Notes: generated from the letters alone by a model not told the origin. A stretch of DNA of 6,702 nt from Chitinophagaceae bacterium (GCA_014379785.1 JACMLD010000406.1:1-6702), one strand, 5' to 3'; positions 1 through 6,258 are shown, counted from the stretch's first letter. Made by a program: numbers and translations.

Positions 1-295
1 ATGCATTGCCAATACCCCCACCGAGTTTATTTGTGATGGCTTGAATGCTGATTTCTTTTGCAGTGGCAAGTGCCCCGGCAGGAATGATTACTTGCAGGGT
101 TCCGTCGGCACTGCTGAGTTGTCCGCCATTTGCGTCAATGGCTTTTTTCACAGCGGTGCCAACGGGCGCGCCGACTTCGGTAATTGTTGTCAAATCTTCC
201 GTCGGATCTGCCTGCTTGTCGTTGGTTTTTTTACAGGAGCTCAAAAACATGCCGATAACAAGAATCACCGCGATGCCAGAGAAATATCTTTTCAT
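1..295 (-). CDS. Lipoprotein with ZU5-like domain (N-terminal part, cut by window edge)
   Basis: This reading frame starts with ATG at 295-293 on the minus strand and stays open for 98 codons to the window edge, so the C-terminus is missing. The N-terminus (MKRYFSGIAVILVIGMFLSSC) is a basic residue pair, a hydrophobic stretch and a lipobox LSSC with the acylated cysteine at residue 21, so it should be an SPII lipoprotein anchored in the cell envelope. After a polar linker, residues about 47-98 (GTAVKKAIDANGG, then DGTLQVIIPAGALATAKEIS) resemble the start of ZU5-type beta domains, in which a GG...dG...v.iPaGAl pattern is typical. No function can be assigned beyond a surface or periplasmic lipoprotein. 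It is divergent from the peptidase gene at 779, with the palindromic repeats lying between them. The start is supported by the signal peptide beginning right there and by a -7-like box about 25 bases upstream. Confidence 0.82.
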   Translation of the reverse strand, partial: MKRYFSGIAVILVIGMFLSSCKKTNDKQADPTEDLTTITEVGAPVGTAVKKAIDANGGQLSSADGTLQVIIPAGALATAKEISIQAITNKLGGGIGNA

Positions 296-319
296 ATGAA
301 AGGTTTTAGGTTGTGGCCG

Positions 320-327
320 CAAAAATA
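320..327 (-). promoter_or_regulatory. Candidate -7 box for the lipoprotein gene
   Basis: On the minus strand the sequence reads TATTTTTG, a full match to the Bacteroidota -7 consensus TAnnTTTG. It lies 24 bases before the ATG, which would give a short leader of about 18 bases. I do not see a convincing -33 TTTG at the usual distance, so this is a motif match only. Confidence 0.3.
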
Positions 328-393
328 AAGTGCGGTAAGGCAGAGGAAATTGTCTTGATGGATAGACTGGTGATATAGCTGTATGGATTGGGG

Positions 394-535
394 GCTGCGC
401 CGGGGTATTGCTTTCGCGGCTGTTTTCCTGCTATTAGTTTTCTATGCATAGAGCCCGAGTAGAAACGCAGGAAAGAAGGCCGCGATAAGCAAATACCACG
501 GCTCAGCTCAGACATTCCCTCTGTGTGAGAGGTGG
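394..535 (+). repeat. Palindromic intergenic repeat, left copy
   Basis: The unit is an imperfect palindrome: arm 394-431, loop 432-466 (35 nt), arm 467-507. The reverse complement of the 3' arm aligns with the 5' arm over almost its full length; both begin GCTG.GCCG and end in TTTCCTGC or TTTTCCTGC. Next to the loop the arms are GCGGCTGTTTTCCTGC and GCAGGAAAGAAGGCCGC, an asymmetric pair that lets the orientation be called. The loop contains the perfect 10-bp palindrome CTATGCATAG (442-451). Beyond the stem, similarity to the other copy resumes at GTGAGAGGTGG (525-535). The copy at 593-735 is the same element in the opposite orientation. The length, hairpin form and intergenic location are those of REP/MITE-like non-autonomous repeats. 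No transposase is in the window and the family is not one I can name. Confidence 0.8.
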
Positions 536-592
536 AAGGTGAGATGCTGATTAATTGCAGACAGCAGTAAACCGAAAGACACATTTTATAAA

Positions 593-735
593 CCCCCTCT
601 CACCCACTCAGCGTTTAAGAGCTGCGTGGTGGTATCTGCCTGAAGCGGCCTTCTTTCCTGCGGGTGAAATTCGATCTCTCACCATCACAACCATCCAGCA
701 GGAAAACAGCCGCGCAGGCAGATACCCCACGCAGC
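593..735 (-). repeat. Palindromic intergenic repeat, right copy (inverted)
   Basis: This is the second copy of the 394-535 element, on the opposite strand: arm 621-661, loop 662-697 (36 nt), arm 698-735. The arms pair nearly throughout: GCTGCGTGGTGGTATCTGCC against the reverse complement of the 3' arm, GCTGCGTGGGGTATCTGCC. The loop-proximal 16- and 17-base blocks (GCGGCCTTCTTTCCTGC and GCAGGAAAACAGCCGC) are identical to the left copy when read in reverse complement, while the loop sequence is unrelated. The outer block CCCCCTCTCACCCAC (593-607) matches GTGAGAGGTGG of the left copy in inverse. The right end lies 43 bp before the peptidase start codon. Confidence 0.8.
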
Positions 736-755
736 CAGAAACGCATATTTCTCCT

Positions 756-763
756 TACATTTA
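756..763 (+). promoter_or_regulatory. Possible -7 box for the S41 peptidase gene
   Basis: TACATTTA matches 7 of the 8 positions of TAnnTTTG, counting the two unspecified ones, and lies 15 bases before the ATG. If used, the -33 region would fall in the outer arm of the right palindromic repeat and the leader would be only about 9 bases. This is weak; transcription could equally start further upstream. Confidence 0.18.
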
Positions 764-778
764 TTCAAACTAACATCA

Positions 779-3700
779 ATGCACCTAAAACTGCTCGCAG
801 TCGCCGCATGCCTCACCATCTCGACGGCTAAGGCCCAACAAAAAGGCTACTACCGCACACCATCCATTCACCAAAACACTGTTGTCTTTACCGCCGAAGG
901 CGATCTCTGGAAATACAACCTCAGCTCCGGACAGGCGGCCCGAATAACGACCCACAGCGGTGTTGAATCAAATCCCGCTATCTCACCCGACGGAAAACAG
1001 GTGGCTTTCATAGGACAATACGAAGGTCCGATAGAATTATACGTGATGGATATAAATGGTGGCGTTCCGAAACGTCTTACCTATGATTTTGAAAACTGGA
1101 GCACCATGCTGGTGGGCTGGACAAAAGACGGAAAAATTCTTTTCCGCAGCGAGCGGCACAGCAAAATGCCTACACCGCAAATGGCCATTCTGGACCCAGT
1201 GACAAAAAAAACTGAACAAATCCCTCTTGCACAGGCATCTCTCGGCGCATATGATGATGCAGGGATGTTGTTCTTTACAAGATTCCCAAATCAGGGCAGC
1301 AAAACAAAACGATATAAAGGCGGATTCATCGAACAGATCTGGAAATTCGATGGCAAAACAGAAGCCATCAATATCACAGCCGACTATGAAGGCACCAGCA
1401 CGAACCCGATGATCTACAATAACCGGATCTACTTTCTCTCGGACCGCGACGGTACCATGAATATCTGGTCGATAGATAAAAATGGGAAAGATGCAAAACA
1501 GTTGACCACCTCAAAAGCCTGGGACATTCAAACCCCTTCTATCAACGAAGGCAAAATCGTTTATCAGAAAGGCGCCGATATATACCTGTTTGACATCAAT
1601 GCCAACAGCGAGAAACTTCTGGACATCAGTCTTCTGTCAGACTTCGACCAGCGCAAACCCAAATGGATGAAAAGTCCGGTCAGTACCATCAGTCATACCG
1701 CCATTTCACCAAATGGAAACTACGTAGCTATAATCAGTCGCGGACGACTGTTTGTATCACCTGCCAAAAGTGACAGATGGGTAGAAGTGAGCAGAAAAAG
1801 TGGTGTACGATTCAAAGACGTTCATTTTATGAATGGCAAATCACTCGCTGTTTTATCAGACGAAAGCGGAGAATATGAAGTCTGGAAAATGAACGCAGAT
1901 GGAAGCGGCACACCAAAACAAATAACAAAAAACAGCAAAACGCTGATTAATTTCTACCGGATTTCGCCCGACGAAAAACACATCGCCTATAACGACAAAA
2001 ATGACATGCTGCGTATTGCAGATGTCAACACCGGCGAAGTGAAATTTTCTTACGACAGCTCCTACGCAGGTCAATACGAAATTTCGTGGTCGCCAAACAG
2101 CCGCTTCCTCACCTTCACAAAAGGAATCGAAAACCTCAACGCACAGATTCACATACTGGATATAACCACCATGAAGTCCTCGCCGATCACAACAGATCGG
2201 CTTGACAGCTATAACCCTTCCTGGTCGGCGGATAGCAGCTGGCTGTATTTTGTATCGGACAGAACTTTGCACTCAAAGGTGCATTCTCCATGGGGTTCGC
2301 GCCAGCCAGAGCCATATTATACTGAAACGGGAAATATCTTCGGCATTCCATTGGATTCGTCGAAAAAATTTCCTTTTCTGCAAACAGATTCATGGCTTTC
2401 AGACACTTCTTTCACAAGCGTAGAAAAAGATACAAGCGCCAAATCGAAAACGAAGCCAACAGTAATCGCTCGCACTTACAATTGGAAAAAAGTATCGACG
2501 ATGCTTTACCAGGTGCCGATAAAAGGTACAAATATTGGGTCCTTCGCAGCAGCAAACGGTTTTCTCTACTGGTTGGATATGGGTCCCGATTCCGGTCCGG
2601 GTGGAAAACTTTTGGCACTGAAAATTGGAGAAAGCAAAAAATACGAACCGACAGAAGTAGCAACAGCTGTGTCTAATTTTGTGTTGTCGGCCGACAAAAA
2701 GAAGTTGCTTGTCAACTTTTTGAACCGCTCCATGGCGGTTGCCGATGCCAACGGCAGCAAGATAAATATGGAAGAAGCAAGAGTGGTGCTCGACAACTGG
2801 AGTTTTGTTGTCAACCCGCCGGAAGACTGGCGACAAATGTATGATGATGCCTGGCGATTGATGCGTGACTATTTTTACGATCGCGACATGCACAAGGTAA
2901 AATGGACAGAAATCAGAAAACAATACGAACCCCTGCTGGCAAGACTTACGGACCGTTATGAACTGGACGATCTCATTTCGCAAGTAGTGGGTGAACTCTC
3001 CGCTCTTCACACATTTGTTTACGGCGGAGACAAGCGCAATTCACCGGATCAGATCCAGATCGGATTTCTCGGCGCTGACCTCAGCCGGCATGAAAAAGGA
3101 GTGCAGATTCAACACATCTATAAAACCGATCCCGACTATCCCGAAGAGTACACACCGCTGAGAAAACCGGAATCAAAAATAAAAGAGGGAGACATCATTA
3201 CTGCAGTAAATAATGTGTCTGTTTCCGGAGTTAACAATATTGAGGAATTGCTGACGAACAAAGTGAATATTCCCGTAAAACTTACATTGCTCAATGCTGC
3301 CAATAAATCTTACGAGCAGATAGTGCGGCCAACTTCGGAACGTCAAAATTTTGATGCAAAGTATGCAGAGTGGGAACTTGAACGCCGTGAAATGGTAGAC
3401 AGCAGCAGCAACAACGATATTGGCTATGTGCACCTGCAGGCAATGGGCGGTGGAGACATGGACGCTTTTGTGAAACAATTTTATCCCGTCTTTAACCGCA
3501 AGGGTCTGATCATCGATGTGCGTCACAATTTTGGTGGAAATATCGACAGCTGGGTGCTGGAAAAACTGATGCGCAAAGCGTGGATGTACTGGCAGGGCCG
3601 TGCAGGTGGACCAACATGGAACATGCAATATGCATTTCGTGGACAAATGGTGATCATCTGCGACCAGGTGACATCATCCGATGGAGAGGCCGTGGCAGAG

Positions 3701-4030
3701 GGTTTCAGAAGACTGGGACTGGGCAAAGTAATAGGCATGCGCACCTGGGGCGGAGAGATCTGGCTTTCATCAAGCAACAGATTGGTCGACAATGGCATCG
3801 CGAGTGCAGCAGAGAATGGGGTGTACGGACCAGAAGGACAATGGCTGATTGAAGGCCGCGGAGTAGAACCTGACTTTGTGGTCGACAACCTTCCGTTTCA
3901 AACTTTCAAAGGAAAAGATGCACAACTCGAATACGCAATCGACTATCTGAAAAAAATGATCAAGGAAAATCCGATGCCTGTTCCGAAGGCACCGCCATTC
4001 CCCGACAAGTCTTTTAACTATAATAAATAG
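779..4030 (+). CDS. Secreted tricorn-like S41 family peptidase
   Basis: This 1083-residue protein has the layout of tricorn protease homologues. A signal peptide (residues 1-19, ending STAKA|QQ) sends it out of the cytoplasm. Beta-propeller repeats of the PD40/TolB kind follow over about 30-670, for example AISPDGKQVAF (67-), LSDRDGTMNIW (220-), AISPNGNYVAI (308-), ISPDEKHIAY (395-) and SWSADSSWLYF (481-). Residues about 680-755 (EDWRQMYDDAWRLMRDYFYD onward) match the tricorn core domain C1, about 761-850 is a PDZ domain, and about 860-1060 is the S41 catalytic domain. Visible catalytic candidates are H744 (ALHTF), S967 followed by D968 (TSSDGE), E1025 (WLIEGRG) and the glycines of VRHNFGG (919-920) for the oxyanion hole. 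In tricorn the residue before the histidine is a serine; here it is L743. The expected role is trimming of peptides in the periplasm. No Shine-Dalgarno is seen, as usual for the phylum. The gene appears to be a single transcription unit ended by the hairpin at 4060. C11 in VAAC could be read as a lipobox, but the hydrophobic core continues past it, so SPI cleavage is preferred. Confidence 0.93.
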   Translation: MHLKLLAVAACLTISTAKAQQKGYYRTPSIHQNTVVFTAEGDLWKYNLSSGQAARITTHSGVESNPAISPDGKQVAFIGQYEGPIELYVMDINGGVPKRLTYDFENWSTMLVGWTKDGKILFRSERHSKMPTPQMAILDPVTKKTEQIPLAQASLGAYDDAGMLFFTRFPNQGSKTKRYKGGFIEQIWKFDGKTEAINITADYEGTSTNPMIYNNRIYFLSDRDGTMNIWSIDKNGKDAKQLTTSKAWDIQTPSINEGKIVYQKGADIYLFDINANSEKLLDISLLSDFDQRKPKWMKSPVSTISHTAISPNGNYVAIISRGRLFVSPAKSDRWVEVSRKSGVRFKDVHFMNGKSLAVLSDESGEYEVWKMNADGSGTPKQITKNSKTLINFYRISPDEKHIAYNDKNDMLRIADVNTGEVKFSYDSSYAGQYEISWSPNSRFLTFTKGIENLNAQIHILDITTMKSSPITTDRLDSYNPSWSADSSWLYFVSDRTLHSKVHSPWGSRQPEPYYTETGNIFGIPLDSSKKFPFLQTDSWLSDTSFTSVEKDTSAKSKTKPTVIARTYNWKKVSTMLYQVPIKGTNIGSFAAANGFLYWLDMGPDSGPGGKLLALKIGESKKYEPTEVATAVSNFVLSADKKKLLVNFLNRSMAVADANGSKINMEEARVVLDNWSFVVNPPEDWRQMYDDAWRLMRDYFYDRDMHKVKWTEIRKQYEPLLARLTDRYELDDLISQVVGELSALHTFVYGGDKRNSPDQIQIGFLGADLSRHEKGVQIQHIYKTDPDYPEEYTPLRKPESKIKEGDIITAVNNVSVSGVNNIEELLTNKVNIPVKLTLLNAANKSYEQIVRPTSERQNFDAKYAEWELERREMVDSSSNNDIGYVHLQAMGGGDMDAFVKQFYPVFNRKGLIIDVRHNFGGNIDSWVLEKLMRKAWMYWQGRAGGPTWNMQYAFRGQMVIICDQVTSSDGEAVAEGFRRLGLGKVIGMRTWGGEIWLSSSNRLVDNGIASAAENGVYGPEGQWLIEGRGVEPDFVVDNLPFQTFKGKDAQLEYAIDYLKKMIKENPMPVPKAPPFPDKSFNYNK

Positions 4031-4059
4031 ACGACGTATATCACCCGTTTAATGTCGCC

Positions 4060-4091
4060 AAACCCCTCTGTTTTCAATGACAGAGGGGTTT
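4060..4091 (+). terminator. Hairpin terminator after the S41 peptidase
   Basis: A perfect 12-bp stem (AAACCCCTCTGT at 4060-4071 pairing with ACAGAGGGGTTT at 4080-4091) encloses an 8-base loop (4072-4079). The stem ends in T residues followed by ATATTTG, and the A-rich start makes it usable in both directions. It lies 29 bases after the peptidase stop codon and before the VOC gene, so intrinsic termination of the peptidase transcript is likely. No long uninterrupted U tract follows. Confidence 0.8.
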
Positions 4092-4098
4092 ATATTTG
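4091..4098 (+). promoter_or_regulatory. -7 box for the VOC gene
   Basis: TATATTTG is an exact match to TAnnTTTG and lies 19 bases before the ATG at 4118, giving a predicted leader of about 12 bases. Its first base is the last base of the terminator stem. The -33 region would lie within the hairpin, and no clear TTTG is visible there. Confidence 0.5.
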
Positions 4099-4117
4099 TT
4101 GGATAAAATTCAACCAT

Positions 4118-4528
4118 ATGCCAAAAGTGAATCCTTATTTAAATTTTGACAATCGCTGCCGCGAAGCAATGACCTTTTACCATGAATGCCTGGGCGGTGA
4201 CTTGTTTTTGCAGACAGTAGGTGAATTACCTGAAATGGCCGCAATGATGCCAGCTTCTTTTAAAGACAGCATCCTGCATGCTGAGCTTACGATTGGCGAT
4301 ACAAAAATCATGGCCTCTGATATGAACCGCGACAAGCCCCTAGAAGGCAATACCTGCCAGACTTGTATCAACTGCGACAGCGAAGAACAGATCAATGATT
4401 TCTTTAAAAAATTGTCGGCAGGCGGAAAAGTCACTGAACCCGTAGGAGACATGCCATGGGGAGCGAAATATGGCTCATTGACCGACAAATTTGGAAAGCA
4501 CTGGTTGTTTAATTTCCAAAAAAGGTAA
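4118..4528 (+). CDS. PhnB-like VOC (glyoxalase/bleomycin-resistance fold) protein
   Basis: The 136-residue product is a cytoplasmic protein of the VOC superfamily, closest in appearance to the PhnB-like or 3-demethylubiquinone-9 3-methyltransferase-like group. Supporting features are the N-terminal YLNFDNRCREAMTFY...LGGDL (7-29), the ILHAELTIGD strand (52-61) and the C-terminal PWGAKYGSLTDKFGKHWLFN (113-132), all typical of this family. The substrate is unknown; many members are of undetermined activity and the name PhnB should not be taken as a phosphonate role. ATG 4118 is preferred over an in-frame ATG at 4052, because the longer version would translate through the terminator hairpin and the promoter, and its extra 22 residues do not resemble the family. 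A CxxCxxC cluster (C80, C83, C86) is unusual for a small VOC protein. The cytochrome gene starts 32 bp downstream on the same strand. Confidence 0.85.
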   Translation: MPKVNPYLNFDNRCREAMTFYHECLGGDLFLQTVGELPEMAAMMPASFKDSILHAELTIGDTKIMASDMNRDKPLEGNTCQTCINCDSEEQINDFFKKLSAGGKVTEPVGDMPWGAKYGSLTDKFGKHWLFNFQKR

Positions 4529-4536
4529 TATATTCG
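4529..4536 (+). promoter_or_regulatory. Possible -7 box for the cytochrome gene
   Basis: TATATTCG directly after the VOC stop codon differs from TAnnTTTG at one base and lies 24 bases before the cytochrome ATG. It could give the cytochrome its own promoter, but co-transcription with the VOC gene across the 32-bp gap is equally possible. Confidence 0.22.
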
Positions 4537-4560
4537 GCTACACCAAAACCCCTTGTAGCA

Positions 4561-5535
4561 ATGAGAAAGTTTTTTCGCATAACCGGCATCGTTATGGCGG
4601 TTATCATCCTTGTAATTTTCGGAGGAGCCTTTTATGTGAAAAAATTTCTGCCCGATGTGGGAGACGCACCTGATCTAAAAATCGTTTCCACTCCCGAGAA
4701 AGTTGCAAGGGGAAAATACCTCGCTAACAATGTAATGCTCTGTACAGATTGCCACAGCAATCGCGAATGGAATTATTATGCAGGTCCCGTCAAACCCGGC
4801 ACACTTGGTAAAGGCGGTGATGTATTCGATAACAAAGAGGGCTTTCCCGGAACCATTTATGCACCGAACATTACACCTGCCGGACTGAGTCAATGGACCG
4901 ATGGAGAAATTTTCCGCGCAATCACAACAGGTGTAAAGAAAGATGGTGCACCCATTTTTCCGATCATGCCCCATGACAATTATGGCTTGCTCGACACAGA
5001 AGATATTGAGTCGGTGATCAGTTATCTCCGCACGCTGCCTGCAATACCCAATACCATTCCTGAAAGTAATTATGAGTTTCCGATGAGTTTTATCATTCAT
5101 ACGATTCCGAAAAAAGCAACTTTTTCAAAAAGACCTGATGAAAATAATTCTGTCGCCAAAGGCAAATATCTAATTACTGCCGCCTCCTGCGGACATTGCC
5201 ACACACCATTTGACAAAGGAACTTATGATATGGCTCTCAAATATGCCGGTGGAAGAAAATTTGCTACTCCGGTCGGTACGCTCTCTACGCCGAATATTAC
5301 CCCTGATAAGGAAACTGGTATCGGCAACTGGAGCAAAGAAATGTTTGTTGACAAGTTCAGAGTCTACAGAGATTCTGCCTATGCCCACAGACCCGTTAAT
5401 ATCGAGAAAGAGATCATGACAATGATGCCATGGTCCGACTATGCCGGCATGACAGATGCGGATCTCGGGTCGATTTATGACTATTTGTTCTCACTTCAGC
5501 CGATAAAACACAGCGTAGTAAAGCTTCAGAAGTAA
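4561..5535 (+). CDS. Membrane-anchored diheme cytochrome c
   Basis: The 324-residue protein has an N-terminal membrane anchor (about residues 7-26, hydrophobic, followed by KK) and two successive cytochrome c domains facing the periplasm. Heme-binding motifs are CTDCH (61-65) and CGHCH (210-214). The likely sixth ligands are M136 in PIMPHDNY and M289 in MMPWSDY. The domains are internally duplicated: PNITP occurs at 102-106 and 244-248, each followed by a W(T/S)-type segment, as in cytochrome subunits of membrane-bound alcohol, aldehyde or gluconate dehydrogenases. The role is therefore periplasmic electron transfer, but no dehydrogenase or oxidase partner lies in the window and the electron donor is unknown. 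The start at 4561 is supported by the basic-then-hydrophobic N-terminus. There is no signal of truncation. The gene is followed by a dispersed-repeat hairpin 10 bases after the stop codon. Confidence 0.9.
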   Translation: MRKFFRITGIVMAVIILVIFGGAFYVKKFLPDVGDAPDLKIVSTPEKVARGKYLANNVMLCTDCHSNREWNYYAGPVKPGTLGKGGDVFDNKEGFPGTIYAPNITPAGLSQWTDGEIFRAITTGVKKDGAPIFPIMPHDNYGLLDTEDIESVISYLRTLPAIPNTIPESNYEFPMSFIIHTIPKKATFSKRPDENNSVAKGKYLITAASCGHCHTPFDKGTYDMALKYAGGRKFATPVGTLSTPNITPDKETGIGNWSKEMFVDKFRVYRDSAYAHRPVNIEKEIMTMMPWSDYAGMTDADLGSIYDYLFSLQPIKHSVVKLQK

Positions 5536-5545
5536 TCAGAGTGCC

Positions 5546-5575
5546 GTCACCCCGAGCGTAGCCGAGGGGTCCCCT
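5546..5575. repeat. Dispersed intergenic repeat of the GTCACCCCGAGCGTAGCCGAGG type
   Basis: GTCACCCCGAGCGTAGCC and the following GAGGGGTC (5546-5571) are a sequence type I recognise as recurring between genes in many Bacteroidota and other genomes. ACCCC (5549-5553) can pair with GGGGT (5566-5570) around a 12-base loop. The alternative AGGGG-T-CCCCT (5565-5575) overlaps it. Only a single half is present here, not the head-to-head pair often seen. It may contribute to termination of the cytochrome transcript, but no T run follows. Confidence 0.6.
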
Positions 5576-5594
5576 ACCATTGCTCAAAGTAATA

Positions 5595-5623
5595 GCATAA
5601 GATCCTCAGCTGAGGTTTATTGC
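5595..5623. other. Palindrome/hairpin between cytochrome and membrane protein genes
   Basis: CCTCAGCTGAGG (5604-5615) is a perfect 12-bp palindrome. Flanking GCATAA (5595-5600) can pair with TTATTGC (5617-5623) with one bulge, extending the structure. It could be a terminator for the cytochrome gene or a protein-binding site. The sequence alone does not decide, and no T tract follows directly. Confidence 0.45.
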
Positions 5624-5644
5624 CGCGGCGGAATAAATAAATTT

Positions 5645-5685
5645 TTTGGTCTGTACCGCAAACTATATTAGCTTTACAGACCAAA
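5645..5685 (+). promoter_or_regulatory. Promoter/operator region of the membrane protein-regulator operon
   Basis: TTTGGTCTGTA (5645-5655) and TACAGACCAAA (5675-5685) form an exact 11-bp inverted repeat spaced by 19 bases. Between them lies TATATTAG (5664-5671), one base off the Bacteroidota -7 box TAnnTTTG, so the repeat brackets the likely core promoter. GTCTGTACCGCAAAC (5649-5663) recurs with two differences at 6570-6584, before the next membrane protein gene. The arrangement fits repression by the winged-helix protein encoded at 6259, which is inference. As RNA, the repeat could also form a leader hairpin. Confidence 0.55.
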
Positions 5686-5693
5686 TTATTTTT

Positions 5694-6257
5694 ATGGAAT
5701 TGAATATGTCACCTGAGGAGAGCCTGCGTTTGATTTCTGACACCATAAAGAAAACGCGTGATCACCTTGCCGAAAATAGCTTTCTCTTTATGCTTTGGGG
5801 TTGGCTGATAACCATTGCAAGTTTTTCATTCTTCGCACTTGCTTACTTCACTGACATCCGTTTTTACTTTCTTCCGTTTCCAATACTGGCAGCATCTGGT
5901 GCTGTTGTCACCACAGTGTATTTTAAGAGAAAAGCATTTTCCACTCTCACAGTACTTTCAGCTTTTCTGGCAAATCTGTGGATGGTGCTGGGAATTGGAT
6001 TTTTTGCAGTGGTATTTATTCAGCTTTCTCAACATCAATTACCATTTGTATACACGCTGTTCATAGCCAGCATTGGCACAGTCACCAGCGGACTGGCAAT
6101 GAAATACAGGCCCTTGATATGGGGAGGATTGGTACTGTTTTCATCCGCAATTATCTGCATATATGTGCCCGACACTTATAAGGTACTGGTTCATGCTGGC
6201 GGATTTTTGTGCGGATACCTTATTCCTGGCTATATGCTAAAATACTCTGGTAAATAA
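5694..6257 (+). CDS. Six-TM membrane protein of unknown function
   Basis: The product is 187 residues from ATG 5694, or 183 from the in-frame ATG at 5706. An upstream in-frame TTG at 5646 is unlikely because it lies inside the inverted repeat and before the -7 box. After an amphipathic, charged N-terminus (SPEESLRLISDTIKKTRDHL, 6-25) and the segment NSFLFMLWGW (28-37), about six hydrophobic helices are visible: roughly 31-52, 57-77, 85-111, 116-136, 140-158 and 164-183. The family is not one I can name. Similar short membrane proteins with an ESL..I..TI...L....F...WGW start occur in Bacteroidota, to my recollection often beside small winged-helix regulators. No catalytic or transport motif is evident. 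It overlaps nothing, and its stop codon is one base before the regulator's ATG, so the two are almost certainly co-transcribed and translationally coupled. Confidence 0.85.
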   Translation: MELNMSPEESLRLISDTIKKTRDHLAENSFLFMLWGWLITIASFSFFALAYFTDIRFYFLPFPILAASGAVVTTVYFKRKAFSTLTVLSAFLANLWMVLGIGFFAVVFIQLSQHQLPFVYTLFIASIGTVTSGLAMKYRPLIWGGLVLFSSAIICIYVPDTYKVLVHAGGFLCGYLIPGYMLKYSGK

Positions 6258-6258
6258 G

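Noticed and set aside
41..328. Plus-strand reading frames over the left edge
   Set aside because: The minus-strand frame has a clear lipobox signal peptide and ZU5-like domain, so these are antisense shadows.
306..584. Minus-strand reading frame of 92 codons
   Set aside because: It runs through the left palindromic repeat, has no recognisable domain, and its codons are explained by the repeat arms.
394..735. Integron attC sites
   Set aside because: Size and asymmetric hairpin would fit, but no GTTRRRY/RYYYAAC core sites are found at the ends and there are no cassette genes or integrase.
461..745. 9-bp direct repeat AGAAACGCA at 461-469 and 737-745 as a target-site duplication
   Set aside because: One copy lies inside the left element's loop rather than flanking it, and a chance 9-mer match in a region this size is not surprising.
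555..773. Plus-strand reading frame of 72 codons before the peptidase
   Set aside because: It lies across the right palindromic repeat, with low-complexity arm-derived peptide and no family resemblance.
2399..3010. Minus-strand reading frame of 203 codons inside the peptidase gene
   Set aside because: It is antisense to well-conserved propeller and core-domain sequence and has no recognisable features.
4052..4117. N-terminal extension of the VOC protein from ATG 4052
   Set aside because: It would translate the terminator hairpin and the -7 box, and the family begins at the residues encoded from 4118.
5646..5693. TTG start at 5646 for the six-TM protein
   Set aside because: It lies in the inverted repeat upstream of the likely transcription start, and the extra 16 residues look unlike a protein N-terminus.
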